This document shows positions 55,969 to 64,000 of a stretch of DNA of 64,000 bases, in pieces; position 1 is the stretch's first letter; the number at the start of each line of letters is the position of its first letter. This DNA is from Prevotella sp. (GTDB lineage Bacteria > Bacteroidota > Bacteroidia > Bacteroidales > Bacteroidaceae), in the NCBI GenBank assembly GCA_017623155.1, contig JAGAPR010000001.1, positions 62,001 through 126,000 on the forward strand, written 5' to 3'. A program made the translations under genes and the position numbers. Under the pieces are notes generated by a model that saw only the letters and a program-made list of their open reading frames with translations, did no database searches and was not told the origin of the DNA.

Positions 55969-55976
55969 TACCTTTG
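55969..55976 (+). promoter_or_regulatory. -7 box of the P1B ATPase gene
   Basis: TACCTTTG, 103 bases before the ATG at 56080; no clear -33. Confidence 0.5.
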
Positions 55977-56079
55977 CATACACTTTCATGTAACCGGGGC
56001 AATGGCCGCTGTGCGCTTTATGGTATGGTCTATGGCGGTTAAGCGGTATATAGACATAATGTTATAGTAAAAAAAGTAT

Positions 56080-57984
56080 ATGGAGAAGAAAACGATAGCC
56101 GTATTGGGAATGATGTGTGCCGGTTGTGCTGCCAATGTGGAGCGCAAACTTGGGATGATGGATGGCGTGGCGTCTGCGTCGGTAAACCTGCCGGCACGCA
56201 CTGTGCTTGTGGAGTATGAGCCGGAAACGGTATCTCTCGAAAGCATGAAAGCCGAATTGGGCAAGATTGGTTATGAAATGGTGATCGAGGAGGGACGCGA
56301 TGTGGAGGCCGTTGAGCGGCGGGCATACGCCGTTCTGAAAGGCAGAGTGATGTGGTCGTGGATTTTTGCCATCGTGACAATGAGTGTTTCCATGAAGTGG
56401 ATGGATGTAGGCGGAGAGTCAAACATATTCCTGATGACGGTGGCGGCACTCAATATGGTATTTTGCGGGCGCGAGATATATGCCTCGGCATGGCGCCAAC
56501 TAACCCATCTCACAGCCAATATGGACTCTCTCGTGGCCATGAGCACAATCATTTCGTTTGCGTTCAGTGTGTTCAACACGTTTTGGGGAGAGCGGGTATG
56601 GGGAGCGATGGGTATTGAGTGGCATACCTACTACGACGCTTCGGTGATGATAATAACGTTTGTTCTCACGGGGAGGATGCTCGAAGAGAAAGCCAAAGGC
56701 GGCACGGCGTCGGCTATACGTTCGCTTATGGGACTTGCTCCGAAAACGGCCCGGCTCGTGGATGGCGACACGATATCAGACGCTCCCATCTCAGTTTTGT
56801 GTCCCGGTGATATTATAGAGGTGCGGGCAGGAGAGAAAATACCCGTCGACGGTGAAGTCGTTTCCTGTCCGGGCGGCATGCCGCAGGGTGGGGCGCAGAT
56901 GTCGACGGCCGGCGTTTTTGTGGATGAGAGTATGATAAGTGGTGAGTCGGCGGGAGTGTACAAAACTCAGGGCGACAAGGTGCTTGCCGGCACGATAGTG
57001 AAAAAAGGAACGTTGCGCTTTAAGGCCGAGAAAGTGGGGAAAGACACCGTGCTGGCAAATATCATCAAGATGGTGCGTCAGGCGCAAGGCTCCAAGGCTC
57101 CTGTGCAGCGCGTGGTGGATAGAATAGCACTCGTGTTTGTTCCCGTGGTTGTGTCGGTGTCGGTACTTACTTTCGTGCTGTGGCTTGTCTTTGGCGGCAT
57201 GACGGCATTGCCGCAAGCCGTGTTGTCGGCAGTATCGGTTCTTGTTATCGCGTGCCCTTGTGCCATGGGGCTCGCCACGCCGACAGCCCTTATGGTTGGT
57301 ATAGGCAAGGCGGCGGAACGCAATATATTGATAAAGGACGCCACCGCACTTGAAAATCTGCGTGCGGTGGATGTGCTTGTGACAGACAAGACAGGCACCA
57401 TAACAATGCCGGCAGACGGCGGGAACGGCGGGGAACGGCTGAAACCGCACGCCCGCGAGGCAATGGAGATGCTGAAAAGCAAGGGTATCGACATTTACAT
57501 GATGAGCGGAGACAGCGATGAGACCGTGAAAAAGGTGGCCGACGCAGCCGGAATTACAGACTGGCATAGCCGCGTGATGCCTCAGGATAAGGAAGATTTG
57601 GTGAGGAAATTGCAAGCCGAGGGGCACAAGGTAGCCATGATCGGCGACGGAATAAACGACAGTCAGGCACTTGCGGCGGCCGATGTGAGCATCGCAATGG
57701 GGCAGGGCACGGATGTGGCGATGGATGTGGCGCAGGTTACTCTTATGGGTACCGATCTCAGACGGATACCCGAGGCGATTGATTTGTCAAGGCGCACGGT
57801 GTCGATGATCAGGCAAAACCTGTTCTGGGCGTTTGTATATAATGTTGTGTGCATACCGCTTGCGGCCGGTGCGTTACGGTGGATAACCGACTTTCAGATA
57901 ACGCCGATGTGGGCAAGTGCTCTCATGGCGATGAGCAGTATAAGCGTCGTTCTCAACAGTTTAAGACTATTAAAGGCCGTTTAA
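56080..57984 (+). CDS. P1B-type heavy-metal ATPase (CopA-like) lacking the nucleotide-binding domain
   Basis: 634 residues, about 110 shorter than usual. N-terminal HMA domain with CAGC (Cys13, Cys16); membrane segments; actuator domain with SGES; metal-site CPC in VIACPCAMGLATPTAL; phosphorylation site DKTGT at 436-440; MSGD near 475; GDGIND near 522. Between DKTGT and MSGD there are only about 35 residues (a Gly-rich MPADGGNGGERLK link) where CopA has about 140, so the nucleotide-binding N domain with its Ser-Glu-His-Pro motif is absent. The frame is open and otherwise intact. Copper or related export is the family role; ATP use is doubtful. Confidence 0.9.
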   Translation: MEKKTIAVLGMMCAGCAANVERKLGMMDGVASASVNLPARTVLVEYEPETVSLESMKAELGKIGYEMVIEEGRDVEAVERRAYAVLKGRVMWSWIFAIVTMSVSMKWMDVGGESNIFLMTVAALNMVFCGREIYASAWRQLTHLTANMDSLVAMSTIISFAFSVFNTFWGERVWGAMGIEWHTYYDASVMIITFVLTGRMLEEKAKGGTASAIRSLMGLAPKTARLVDGDTISDAPISVLCPGDIIEVRAGEKIPVDGEVVSCPGGMPQGGAQMSTAGVFVDESMISGESAGVYKTQGDKVLAGTIVKKGTLRFKAEKVGKDTVLANIIKMVRQAQGSKAPVQRVVDRIALVFVPVVVSVSVLTFVLWLVFGGMTALPQAVLSAVSVLVIACPCAMGLATPTALMVGIGKAAERNILIKDATALENLRAVDVLVTDKTGTITMPADGGNGGERLKPHAREAMEMLKSKGIDIYMMSGDSDETVKKVADAAGITDWHSRVMPQDKEDLVRKLQAEGHKVAMIGDGINDSQALAAADVSIAMGQGTDVAMDVAQVTLMGTDLRRIPEAIDLSRRTVSMIRQNLFWAFVYNVVCIPLAAGALRWITDFQITPMWASALMAMSSISVVLNSLRLLKAV

Positions 57985-58116
57985 AGGTAAAAAGGTAAAA
58001 AGGTAAAAAAGCCATGCGGCAGGGAGCTTAAAGGTAAAAATAAAAAGGTAAAAAGGCTCGCCGCATGGCTCTTTTACCTTTTTACCTTTTTACCTTTTTA
58101 CCTTTAAACGGCCTTT
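57972..58116. repeat. Inverted repeat with tandem GGTAAAAA units between convergent genes
   Basis: Left arm 57972-58020 and right arm 58060-58116 match, the right having one extra 8-base unit. The arms include the last codons of the ATPase gene and reach the stop of the C1 peptidase gene. The centre holds further GGTAAAAA units. Likely a two-way terminator. Confidence 0.85.
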
Positions 58117-59539
58117 AAAAATCTTCTTGGAACAGAGGGTCTTCCGGCATTACCATTATCGGCTTCTGCTCGTTCATCTTCAAAATGTTTTCGGGCACAT
58201 ACTTCTTGTCTATCACAAGGCGGAACATGTATTCGTCAATCCAGCGGTCTGACATTATCATGCAGCCCCCTTGTCCCCAGTCTGCACCCCAACTGTTTTC
58301 CACTTTCCATTTCTTTGCGTTGCCGTTTTCGTCGAGGTCAACGGCCGTGAGAGTCATGGCGTGGGTAGAGCCGCTGTCGAAAGTGCTGATGCGTTGTGCC
58401 TTGTCCATGCCGAAAGTAACGCCGAACAATGAGCCGTAGTCGAAGTTTTCCGTGTCACCATATCCGCGTTTGCGGTCGAGCATCTTCCCGACGTCATACG
58501 AACTGTACATCTTGCGACCGTCTTTCAGCGAGGCAATGGCCATTTTCTTGATGTCGTCCATAGGCAGGTTGATGTATTTCCAGTTGTGGCCGTCGTATGT
58601 GTGGCGGTCGTATTCCACCTCGTAAGTCTTGTAGTACGGGCGGCGCGGGTCGTTCATTGCCATTATGAAAGAGCCGTTAATCTGTTCGCCCACCACCTCG
58701 CGGTAGAATTCTTGCGGAGTGTATGTCTTAGCTTCGCCCACGGTGCGCCCCTTGTTGTCTCGGAAAGCGTATGTAAATGTTGTGGGCGGTTCGCCTATTG
58801 TCATTGCGAGCATGCGATAAACGGTACCGAGCATTTTTGTTTTCGCAGCCTTGATATCGGCTGTTTTCTTGCCGTCGGCCACCATTTGGCGCAGTTGCAG
58901 ACCGTATTCGCGCAGCTTGGACGATATGAGGCGTGCCATGCGTGAGGTGTTGTCGCTCGAATAAGTCTCCGGCATCACCGACTTGGGCACAAGTCCGTAC
59001 TTATCCGCAAGGTCGGCAACACCGCAGAATGTGCCGCCGTCGTTGATGGGATTTTTGAAGAAAAACTGCACACGAGTGTCGTCGATAGGCTTTTTACCTG
59101 TATCTATCACACCTTGAAGAAAAAGGTTCGCTTTCTCAAACTGATCCCAGAAGAACAGGTAGCTGTGCGATAAATCGACGGTAAGCGAGTCGGTTCGCTT
59201 TGCGAAATTGGCCCTTAGCACGTTAAATCCGCTGAACATCCAGCAGCGTCCCGAGCTTTGTTGGTCTGTGATAGACTGTTTTTTCGTCTCCACGCTGAAA
59301 TAAGTGTCGAGCTCGCCTGCGTTGGCATGGTTCTTGGCAAGGTTGTCGATGGCGTTTGATGCGATGGCGTTTGCTATCGCTTTGTCTGCTGTCGTCATTT
59401 TCTGCGCCTTGCGAATGTCGTTTATCATCTGTTGGGATATTCCGCCGTCTTTGGTCTGTGCCATGACAGCCGGCGATGAAACAACGGTCATGCACAGCAC
59501 GGCCGAACTGAAAATCACTGCAATCTTTTTGTTCGTCAT
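58115..59539 (-). CDS. Secreted C1-family cysteine peptidase (aminopeptidase C / bleomycin hydrolase type)
   Basis: 474 residues with a signal peptide ending near VMAQT. Catalytic Cys99 in SSGRCWMFSG, His in STHAMTLTAVD, Asn in KVENSWGADWGQGG. NPINDGGTFCGVADLADKYGLVPKSVMPETY is typical of PepC-like enzymes. Unlike the cytoplasmic PepC of other phyla it has a signal peptide, so it acts in the periplasm or outside. Single gene. Confidence 0.93.
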   Translation of the reverse strand: MTNKKIAVIFSSAVLCMTVVSSPAVMAQTKDGGISQQMINDIRKAQKMTTADKAIANAIASNAIDNLAKNHANAGELDTYFSVETKKQSITDQQSSGRCWMFSGFNVLRANFAKRTDSLTVDLSHSYLFFWDQFEKANLFLQGVIDTGKKPIDDTRVQFFFKNPINDGGTFCGVADLADKYGLVPKSVMPETYSSDNTSRMARLISSKLREYGLQLRQMVADGKKTADIKAAKTKMLGTVYRMLAMTIGEPPTTFTYAFRDNKGRTVGEAKTYTPQEFYREVVGEQINGSFIMAMNDPRRPYYKTYEVEYDRHTYDGHNWKYINLPMDDIKKMAIASLKDGRKMYSSYDVGKMLDRKRGYGDTENFDYGSLFGVTFGMDKAQRISTFDSGSTHAMTLTAVDLDENGNAKKWKVENSWGADWGQGGCMIMSDRWIDEYMFRLVIDKKYVPENILKMNEQKPIMVMPEDPLFQEDF

Positions 59540-59796
59540 ATTGTTTTATTTTATTGTTTGTTTGTTATAAATACATTCTTAATAGCTTTTCGGGCATCGT
59601 CGCGATTGCCGGTATGCGTTTGCCGCTTGATAATAGAATAACCATACATTATTATATAATATATAAGCTCCTGTATATTAATCTCATACAAAAATACAAA
59701 ATACAAACGATAATTAGGTATTTTATTCTTTTTTTCTGTTTTTTTTGTCTTAAATCAACATATAACCATTACATTGTTAACTTTTTTATTGTTTTT
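59540..59796. other. AT-rich divergent intergenic region
   Basis: Very AT-rich with TATATTATATAATA-like runs; an open plus-strand frame at 59554-59814 has low-complexity hydrophobic content and is not taken as a gene. No clear -7 box for the peptidase was found. Confidence 0.5.
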
Positions 59797-59828
59797 TTTG
59801 GTCGTGTTAAATAAAACGAATATCTTTG
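59797..59828 (+). promoter_or_regulatory. Promoter of the beta-barrel protein gene
   Basis: -33 TTTG 59797-59800, 20 bases, -7 TATCTTTG 59821-59828. It overlaps a TTG start at 59826, which is therefore not the start. Confidence 0.85.
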
Positions 59829-59870
59829 CAGCAGATAATAACTCAATTATTAATCAAAAAGGAAAAAATT

Positions 59871-60419
59871 ATGAAAAAGTTATTTTTGATGGCAGCATTC
59901 GTTGTTGCTTCTGTTGCAGCAAGTGCACAGGTTTATGTTGGTGGATCACTTGGTTTCGAGTCATCTAAGGAATACAAGGATGCAGAGACACTGACATCGT
60001 TCTCTATCATCCCCGAAGTAGGCTACAATTTGAGCGACAATCTGGCCGTAGGTATCCAGCTCGGATATGCTTCTCAGGACATTATGTTGGCAGGTGAAGA
60101 TGAAGATGTAAAGGGTACAGCAAGTGCTTTCTCTATCGCTCCTTACGCACGTTACACATTCGCAAAGAGCGGTGCTGCTTCATTCTTCGTTGATGGCGGT
60201 ATCATCTTTACTTCTTACGGAAGCGACGCTGATGGTTCAAACTTCGGTGTAGGTCTTCGCCCCGGTATTAAATTTGCCGTATCTGATAAGGTTGACGTAG
60301 TTGCAAAGACCGGTTTCCTCGGATATTCAAAGGATAACGACGACCTCGGTGGTGGCTCTAAGTTCGGTCTCAGCATCGATAACACAGACCTTTCACTCGG
60401 TGTATTCTTCAACTTCTAA
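59871..60419 (+). CDS. Small outer-membrane beta-barrel protein
   Basis: 182 residues from the ATG at 59871. Signal peptide MKKLFLMAAFVVASVAASAQ. Alternating strands (YVGGSLGFESS, SFSIIPEVGYNLSDNLAVGIQLGYAS, FSIAPYARYTFAKSGAASFFVDGG) ending in SLGVFFNF, with the C-terminal aromatic usual for outer-membrane barrels. Probably eight strands. Codons here are rich in frequently used triplets and promoter and terminator are strong, so high expression is likely. Confidence 0.9.
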   Translation: MKKLFLMAAFVVASVAASAQVYVGGSLGFESSKEYKDAETLTSFSIIPEVGYNLSDNLAVGIQLGYASQDIMLAGEDEDVKGTASAFSIAPYARYTFAKSGAASFFVDGGIIFTSYGSDADGSNFGVGLRPGIKFAVSDKVDVVAKTGFLGYSKDNDDLGGGSKFGLSIDNTDLSLGVFFNF

Positions 60420-60456
60420 TTGAAAGCATTGAAGTTTTAACCAGAATAAAAACAAA

Positions 60457-60490
60457 AAAGAGTCGGACAAGAAGTCCGGCTCTTTCTTTT
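60457..60490 (+). terminator. Intrinsic terminator
   Basis: AAAGAGTCGGAC (60457-60468) with GTCCGGCTCTTT (60474-60485), one G-T pair, then C and T run. Confidence 0.9.
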
Positions 60491-60510
60491 TTATATATCG
60501 GTTAGTCTTT

Positions 60511-61131
60511 TTATTTGCAGCATCTGCAACAGATAAACCGTCGTTCTATCGTTTCCCAGTTCACGATTTGCCACATCTTGTCGAGATAATCGGCGCGCTT
60601 GTTTTGGAAATCCAGATAGTAAGCATGCTCCCAAACGTCGAATGTAAGCAGCGGACGAAGTCCTTGCCGGATGGGATTTCCGGCGTTTGGTTCCTGTGTT
60701 ATCACGAGCTTTTTGTCTTTGTCGGCCGACAGCCATACCCATCCCGAGCCGAAAAGCGTGGCACCTTTCTTTGCAAATTCCTCCTTAAAGGCTTCGAACG
60801 AGCCGAATTGGTTGTCTATTGCCTCGGCCAATTTGCCTTTGGGCACGTTGTTTTCTTTCGGCGGACATAATTGAGTGAAATACAAGTTGTGGTTTAACAC
60901 CTGTCCGGCATTGTTGAACACGCCTCCGTCGCTTGTCTTCACAATCTCTTCAAGAGTCATGTTCTCATACTTGCTGCCCGGCAAAGCGGCGTTGAGGTTG
61001 TTGATATACGTTTGCAAATGTTTGCCATGGTGAAAGCCGATGGTGGCCGAACTGATTACCGGTTCAAGGCAGCCTGTGTCGTATGGTAACTTGATTAACT
61101 CAAATTTTCCGTTTACTTGTTTTGTTTCCAT
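60511..61131 (-). CDS. sodB: Superoxide dismutase (Fe/Mn)
   Basis: 206 residues. Metal ligands: His in ATIGFHHGKHLQ, His in VLNHNLYF, and Asp/His in FDVWEHAYYLDF. FNNAGQ places the second-sphere Gln as in iron enzymes, though such Bacteroidales enzymes can be cambialistic. Odd feature: the usual end is followed by RRFICCRCCK, four Cys in the last six residues. Own promoter (-7 TATATTTG, minus strand 61200-61193). Confidence 0.95.
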   Translation of the reverse strand: METKQVNGKFELIKLPYDTGCLEPVISSATIGFHHGKHLQTYINNLNAALPGSKYENMTLEEIVKTSDGGVFNNAGQVLNHNLYFTQLCPPKENNVPKGKLAEAIDNQFGSFEAFKEEFAKKGATLFGSGWVWLSADKDKKLVITQEPNAGNPIRQGLRPLLTFDVWEHAYYLDFQNKRADYLDKMWQIVNWETIERRFICCRCCK

Positions 61132-61192
61132 AATGAATAATGTATTAAGTTAGACAATAAATTTTGTTCCCTGAAACAATCTTTTGTTTTTG

Positions 61193-61200
61193 CAAATATA
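61193..61200 (-). promoter_or_regulatory. -7 box of sodB
   Basis: Minus-strand TATATTTG, 61 bases before the ATG at 61131. Confidence 0.55.
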
Positions 61201-61325
61201 GCGATGAAAAGCGTTGTGCCGATGATTTTTGTTGTTAATTAAGGCCAATTAGTTTTTAATTTGTCTTATTGTTATGTTTTTTTGGCTTTCTTTTTCTAAA
61301 TGGGTTCTGTGTTGTATGATTATTG

Positions 61326-63227
61326 TCAGTTGTCGGCATATATCATACCGTCAATTCTTGATATCTTTTCTTCGCTGATGAGATATGCCAATGCGGCGTC
61401 GATTTGTTCGTAAGGGCGTTTGATTGCGTTCAGTTCTGTGATGTAATGACGCTTGTTGTCGTTTAGCATGGCCATTATCTCGGCCTGTGTTTCCGCTATT
61501 GCGTCACTGTTTGTCAGTGTCTTGTTTCGTTCCATGCACACGTCGCACACGCCGCAGTCGTGGTTGGTTTTTTCTCCGAAGTATCCGAGTAGCATCCTGC
61601 TGCGGCAAGTATCGTCTACCGATACATATTCCATTATCGCATTGATGCGCTGTATGAATTGTCTTTTACGGTCTTCATACACATCCTTACCGAGTATGAT
61701 ATGTTCGCTGTCTTCACGTCTTTGAGTGTAGCGGATGTGCGGTATCTTCTTTCTTGGGATGAATTTGATGATATGTTTGGCGTCAAGCAGTTTCAATGTG
61801 AGATATACCTCGTGCGGTTTCATTTCGGTCTGCGTGGCAAGCAGACTCTCGTCGATGAAATTATAGTCGCTGAACAGGCCGCCATAGTTGCGCAGCAATG
61901 CCACGATAATCTTGTCTTCATTTACCGAATTGTTTTTCAGTCGGTACAGATTATCCCGCGAAACGGTGAACATCACTCTCGCGTTGCTGTCCTGTTCCTC
62001 GGTATATTCGATATAACCGGCGCGGTTGAGGATTTTCAATGCGGCGTCGGCCGGCACGGGAAAGTGTTTGAAGTTGCGGCAAAACTTGTCTATATTAAAC
62101 TCGAAAGTCATGCCGTATCCCGCGCCTACGGCCACCTGATAGAAGTAGGCGAGGTGTTCATAAACCTGTTTGATGTATTCTTTTTCGGGGAATGTCTCGC
62201 TTATTCGCTTTGTCAGTTTGACCCTGTCGCCGTCGTTATAAAGCATTACGGCGTATGCTTTGTTGCCATCCCGACCGGCACGACCGGCTTCTTGGAAGTA
62301 AGCCTCTATGCTGTTGGGACAGTCTATGTGTGCCACTATCCTCACGTCCGGCTTGTCTATTCCCATGCCGAAAGCGTTTGTGGCCACCATTACCCGCACT
62401 TTATCTTCCTGCCAGTCTTTTTGTCGCTTGTCTTTCTCGGCGTTTTCGAGTCCGGCATGGTAGAAAGTGGCAGTTATTCCGTTTCCGTTCAGTATGTCTG
62501 ACACCTCTTTTGCCCGTCTTCTGCTGCGTACATAGACGATTGCGCAACCGTCGACACATTCCAATATGTGTATCAGTTCGCCCTGTTTGTCCATCGTTCG
62601 GCGCACAATATACGCAAGGTTTTTGCGCTCGAAACTCATTTTGAACACCCGCTTCTCTTTAAATCCGAGTTTGTCTTGTATGTCATCTACCACTTCCGGC
62701 GTTGCCGTAGCCGTCAGGGCGAGCACGGGAACATCGGGATGAAGCCTGCGGATATCGGATATTTTCAAGTAAGATGGTCTGAAATCATAGCCCCATTGGC
62801 TTATGCAGTGGGCCTCGTCGATGGCGAAGAAGCTTACTTTGATGTGCCGGAGTTTGGTCTGGAACAATTGTGAAGATAGTCGTTCGGGAGATATATAAAG
62901 GATGCGCACCGCGCCGAACACGCAGTTTTCCAATATGGTGAGAATTTCGTCGTGTGACAATCCGGAGTATATCGCGGCCGAGCGGATGCCCCGCCGTTTG
63001 AGGTTCGCCACCTGATCTTTCATCAATGCTATCAGGGGCGTGACCACAATGCACACACCATCGCCGGCAAGTGCCGGCACTTGAAACGTGACAGACTTGC
63101 CGCCGCCGGTTGGCATGAGTCCGAGCGTGTCTTTGCCCGAGCCTATGCTTTCGATGATATCCCGCTGTATGCCTCTGAAATCATCGTATCCCCAGTATCG
63201 GCGCAGCACTTCTTTGTATCTGTCCAT
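61326..63227 (-). CDS. recQ: ATP-dependent DNA helicase RecQ
   Basis: 633 residues. Walker A MPTGGGKSVTFQ, DEAHCISQWGYDFRPSY, ATNAFGMGIDKPDVR, and EAGRAGRDG (motif VI). RQC zinc site with CRSRMLLGYF and CGVCDVC. The end after about 590 is a short helical piece, not an evident HRDC domain. Recombination and replication repair. recJ lies upstream on the same strand, 37 bases away. Confidence 0.96.
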   Translation of the reverse strand: MDRYKEVLRRYWGYDDFRGIQRDIIESIGSGKDTLGLMPTGGGKSVTFQVPALAGDGVCIVVTPLIALMKDQVANLKRRGIRSAAIYSGLSHDEILTILENCVFGAVRILYISPERLSSQLFQTKLRHIKVSFFAIDEAHCISQWGYDFRPSYLKISDIRRLHPDVPVLALTATATPEVVDDIQDKLGFKEKRVFKMSFERKNLAYIVRRTMDKQGELIHILECVDGCAIVYVRSRRRAKEVSDILNGNGITATFYHAGLENAEKDKRQKDWQEDKVRVMVATNAFGMGIDKPDVRIVAHIDCPNSIEAYFQEAGRAGRDGNKAYAVMLYNDGDRVKLTKRISETFPEKEYIKQVYEHLAYFYQVAVGAGYGMTFEFNIDKFCRNFKHFPVPADAALKILNRAGYIEYTEEQDSNARVMFTVSRDNLYRLKNNSVNEDKIIVALLRNYGGLFSDYNFIDESLLATQTEMKPHEVYLTLKLLDAKHIIKFIPRKKIPHIRYTQRREDSEHIILGKDVYEDRKRQFIQRINAIMEYVSVDDTCRSRMLLGYFGEKTNHDCGVCDVCMERNKTLTNSDAIAETQAEIMAMLNDNKRHYITELNAIKRPYEQIDAALAYLISEEKISRIDGMIYADN

Positions 63228-63264
63228 CCTTGTCTTGCAGATTGTAATATAGTGAAAAGAGCAG

Positions 63265-64000
63265 TCATTGCTGCTCTTCCGATGGCTTGATATCTTCTAT
63301 TTGCAGTTGTATCTCGTTGTGTTTATACGCGTTTTCTTCTATTGTGTATACAATATCGAACGAGCGTTTGCTTTTGATATACCGTGCGGCGGCACTTTGT
63401 CCGAATGCTATTCCGTTCATGACATTGCTCGAACGGCTGTCGACAAGTTCCAGCTTGATGTGTTCCTGATGCTTTCCCACGACCTTGCTTGTGCCGTAGT
63501 CGTAGACGTTTCTGGTGCAAAACAGCGGCTTGGGGTTGCAAGGTCCGTGCGGAGCGAACTTCTTTAAGTCGGCATACATCTTCTTGGTGATGTCCTTGAA
63601 GTCGATAACCGCCTCGATGTCGAGTATGGCCTGTGTCTGTTCAGGTACGATATGTTTGTGTACATACTCCTGAAATCTGCGCCGAAACTCGGGAATGTTC
63701 TCCTCTTTCATAGACAGACCGGCTGCGTAAGTGTGGCCTCCGAAGTTCACGAGCAGGTCGCGGCAGCTCTTGATTGCGTCGTAGATGTCAAATCCGGCAA
63801 CGCTCCTTGCCGAGCCGGTAGCTATTCCGTCGCTCATGGTAAGCACCACAGTTGGTCGGAAGTAAATCTCGGTGAGTCTTGATGCCACGATGCCTATCAC
63901 GCCTTTTTTCCAGTTGGCGTCGTATAGTACTATTGACGACAGATGCTTTTGGCTTTCCAATTTCTCCACGATGGAGTTGGCCTCTTCTGTCATTTGCTTG
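63265..64000 (-). CDS. recJ: Single-stranded-DNA exonuclease RecJ, C-terminal part (5' end beyond the window)
   Basis: About 245 residues visible; the frame continues past the right edge. DHHA1 domain with WKKGVIGIVASRLTE and SVAGFDIYDAIKSC then NFGGHTYAAGLSM; the OB-fold part follows (FAPHGPCNPKPLF, VGKHQEHIKLEL). The DHH catalytic half is outside. Pairing with recQ fits the RecF-type repair pathway. Confidence 0.92.
   Translation of the reverse strand, partial: KQMTEEANSIVEKLESQKHLSSIVLYDANWKKGVIGIVASRLTEIYFRPTVVLTMSDGIATGSARSVAGFDIYDAIKSCRDLLVNFGGHTYAAGLSMKEENIPEFRRRFQEYVHKHIVPEQTQAILDIEAVIDFKDITKKMYADLKKFAPHGPCNPKPLFCTRNVYDYGTSKVVGKHQEHIKLELVDSRSSNVMNGIAFGQSAAARYIKSKRSFDIVYTIEENAYKHNEIQLQIEDIKPSEEQQ

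Noticed and set aside
59554-59814. 86-codon plus-strand frame as a small membrane protein
   Set aside because: Composition follows the AT-rich intergenic sequence, and it would run into the next promoter.

Overview
The window is a stretch of chromosome from a Bacteroidota bacterium, order Bacteroidales, most likely Prevotellaceae or a close relative. The evidence is: many promoters of the Bacteroides type (-33 TTTG, about 19-21 bases, -7 TAnnTTTG); a type III glutamine synthetase; a DAHP synthase/chorismate mutase fusion; the type 1B dihydroorotate dehydrogenase pair; many lipoproteins; and proteins with type IX-like C-terminal tails. Genes are moderately GC-rich, while gaps are AT-rich and carry dispersed repeats. 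I saw no rRNA, tRNA, CRISPR array, transposase or phage gene. Two genes are cut by the edges: an L,D-transpeptidase on the left and recJ on the right.

Layout. 1-14 kb: L,D-transpeptidase with a small secreted protein, a PiT phosphate transporter facing a two-component system, then minus-strand runs rnz/lipoprotein/mazG/dapA and rlmN/DUF4837 lipoprotein/pdxA/flippase-like membrane protein. 15-20 kb: a very large fusion (glycosyltransferase, GalT/HIT-like DUF4922, SpoIID) followed by an AmpG-like permease, probably a cell-wall recycling unit. 21-28 kb: a FabK-like flavoenzyme, a hydroxyacid dehydrogenase, and a nitrogen cluster (aguA, aguB, glnN, aspartate dehydrogenase) in which two ammonia-releasing steps sit next to ammonia-fixing enzymes. 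28-36 kb: FetAB-type exporter, secreted nuclease, TlpA-like thioredoxin, Nif3, zinc-ribbon coiled coil, HsdR-N-like protein and holA. 36-38.4 kb: a gene-poor stretch with one HTH regulator, a minisatellite, a dispersed repeat and a 181-bp inverted-repeat element. 38-46 kb: pyrK-pyrD, a large pectate-lyase-like surface protein, a likely small RNA, aroC and slyD. 46-50 kb: a small secreted protein, a subtilisin-like protease and an M48 lipoprotein. 50-54 kb: the aromatic operon pheA-aminotransferase-DAHPS/CM-tyrA. 54-64 kb: TPR protein, a P1B ATPase with a missing domain, C1 peptidase, beta-barrel protein, sodB, recQ and recJ.

The strongest discovery candidate is upstream of pheA: a 25-codon leader ORF with nine Phe/Tyr codons among residues 4-15, preceded by a good promoter and followed by a terminator hairpin. 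The 5' arm of that hairpin can pair perfectly over 9 bases with codons 20-22 of the leader. This is the layout of ribosome-mediated attenuation controlling the Phe/Tyr operon. Other notable items are the triple fusion with AmpG, a P1B ATPase without its nucleotide-binding domain, an orphan promoter-to-terminator unit that looks like a roughly 95-nt sRNA, and a family of about 450-bp intergenic repeats in four copies.
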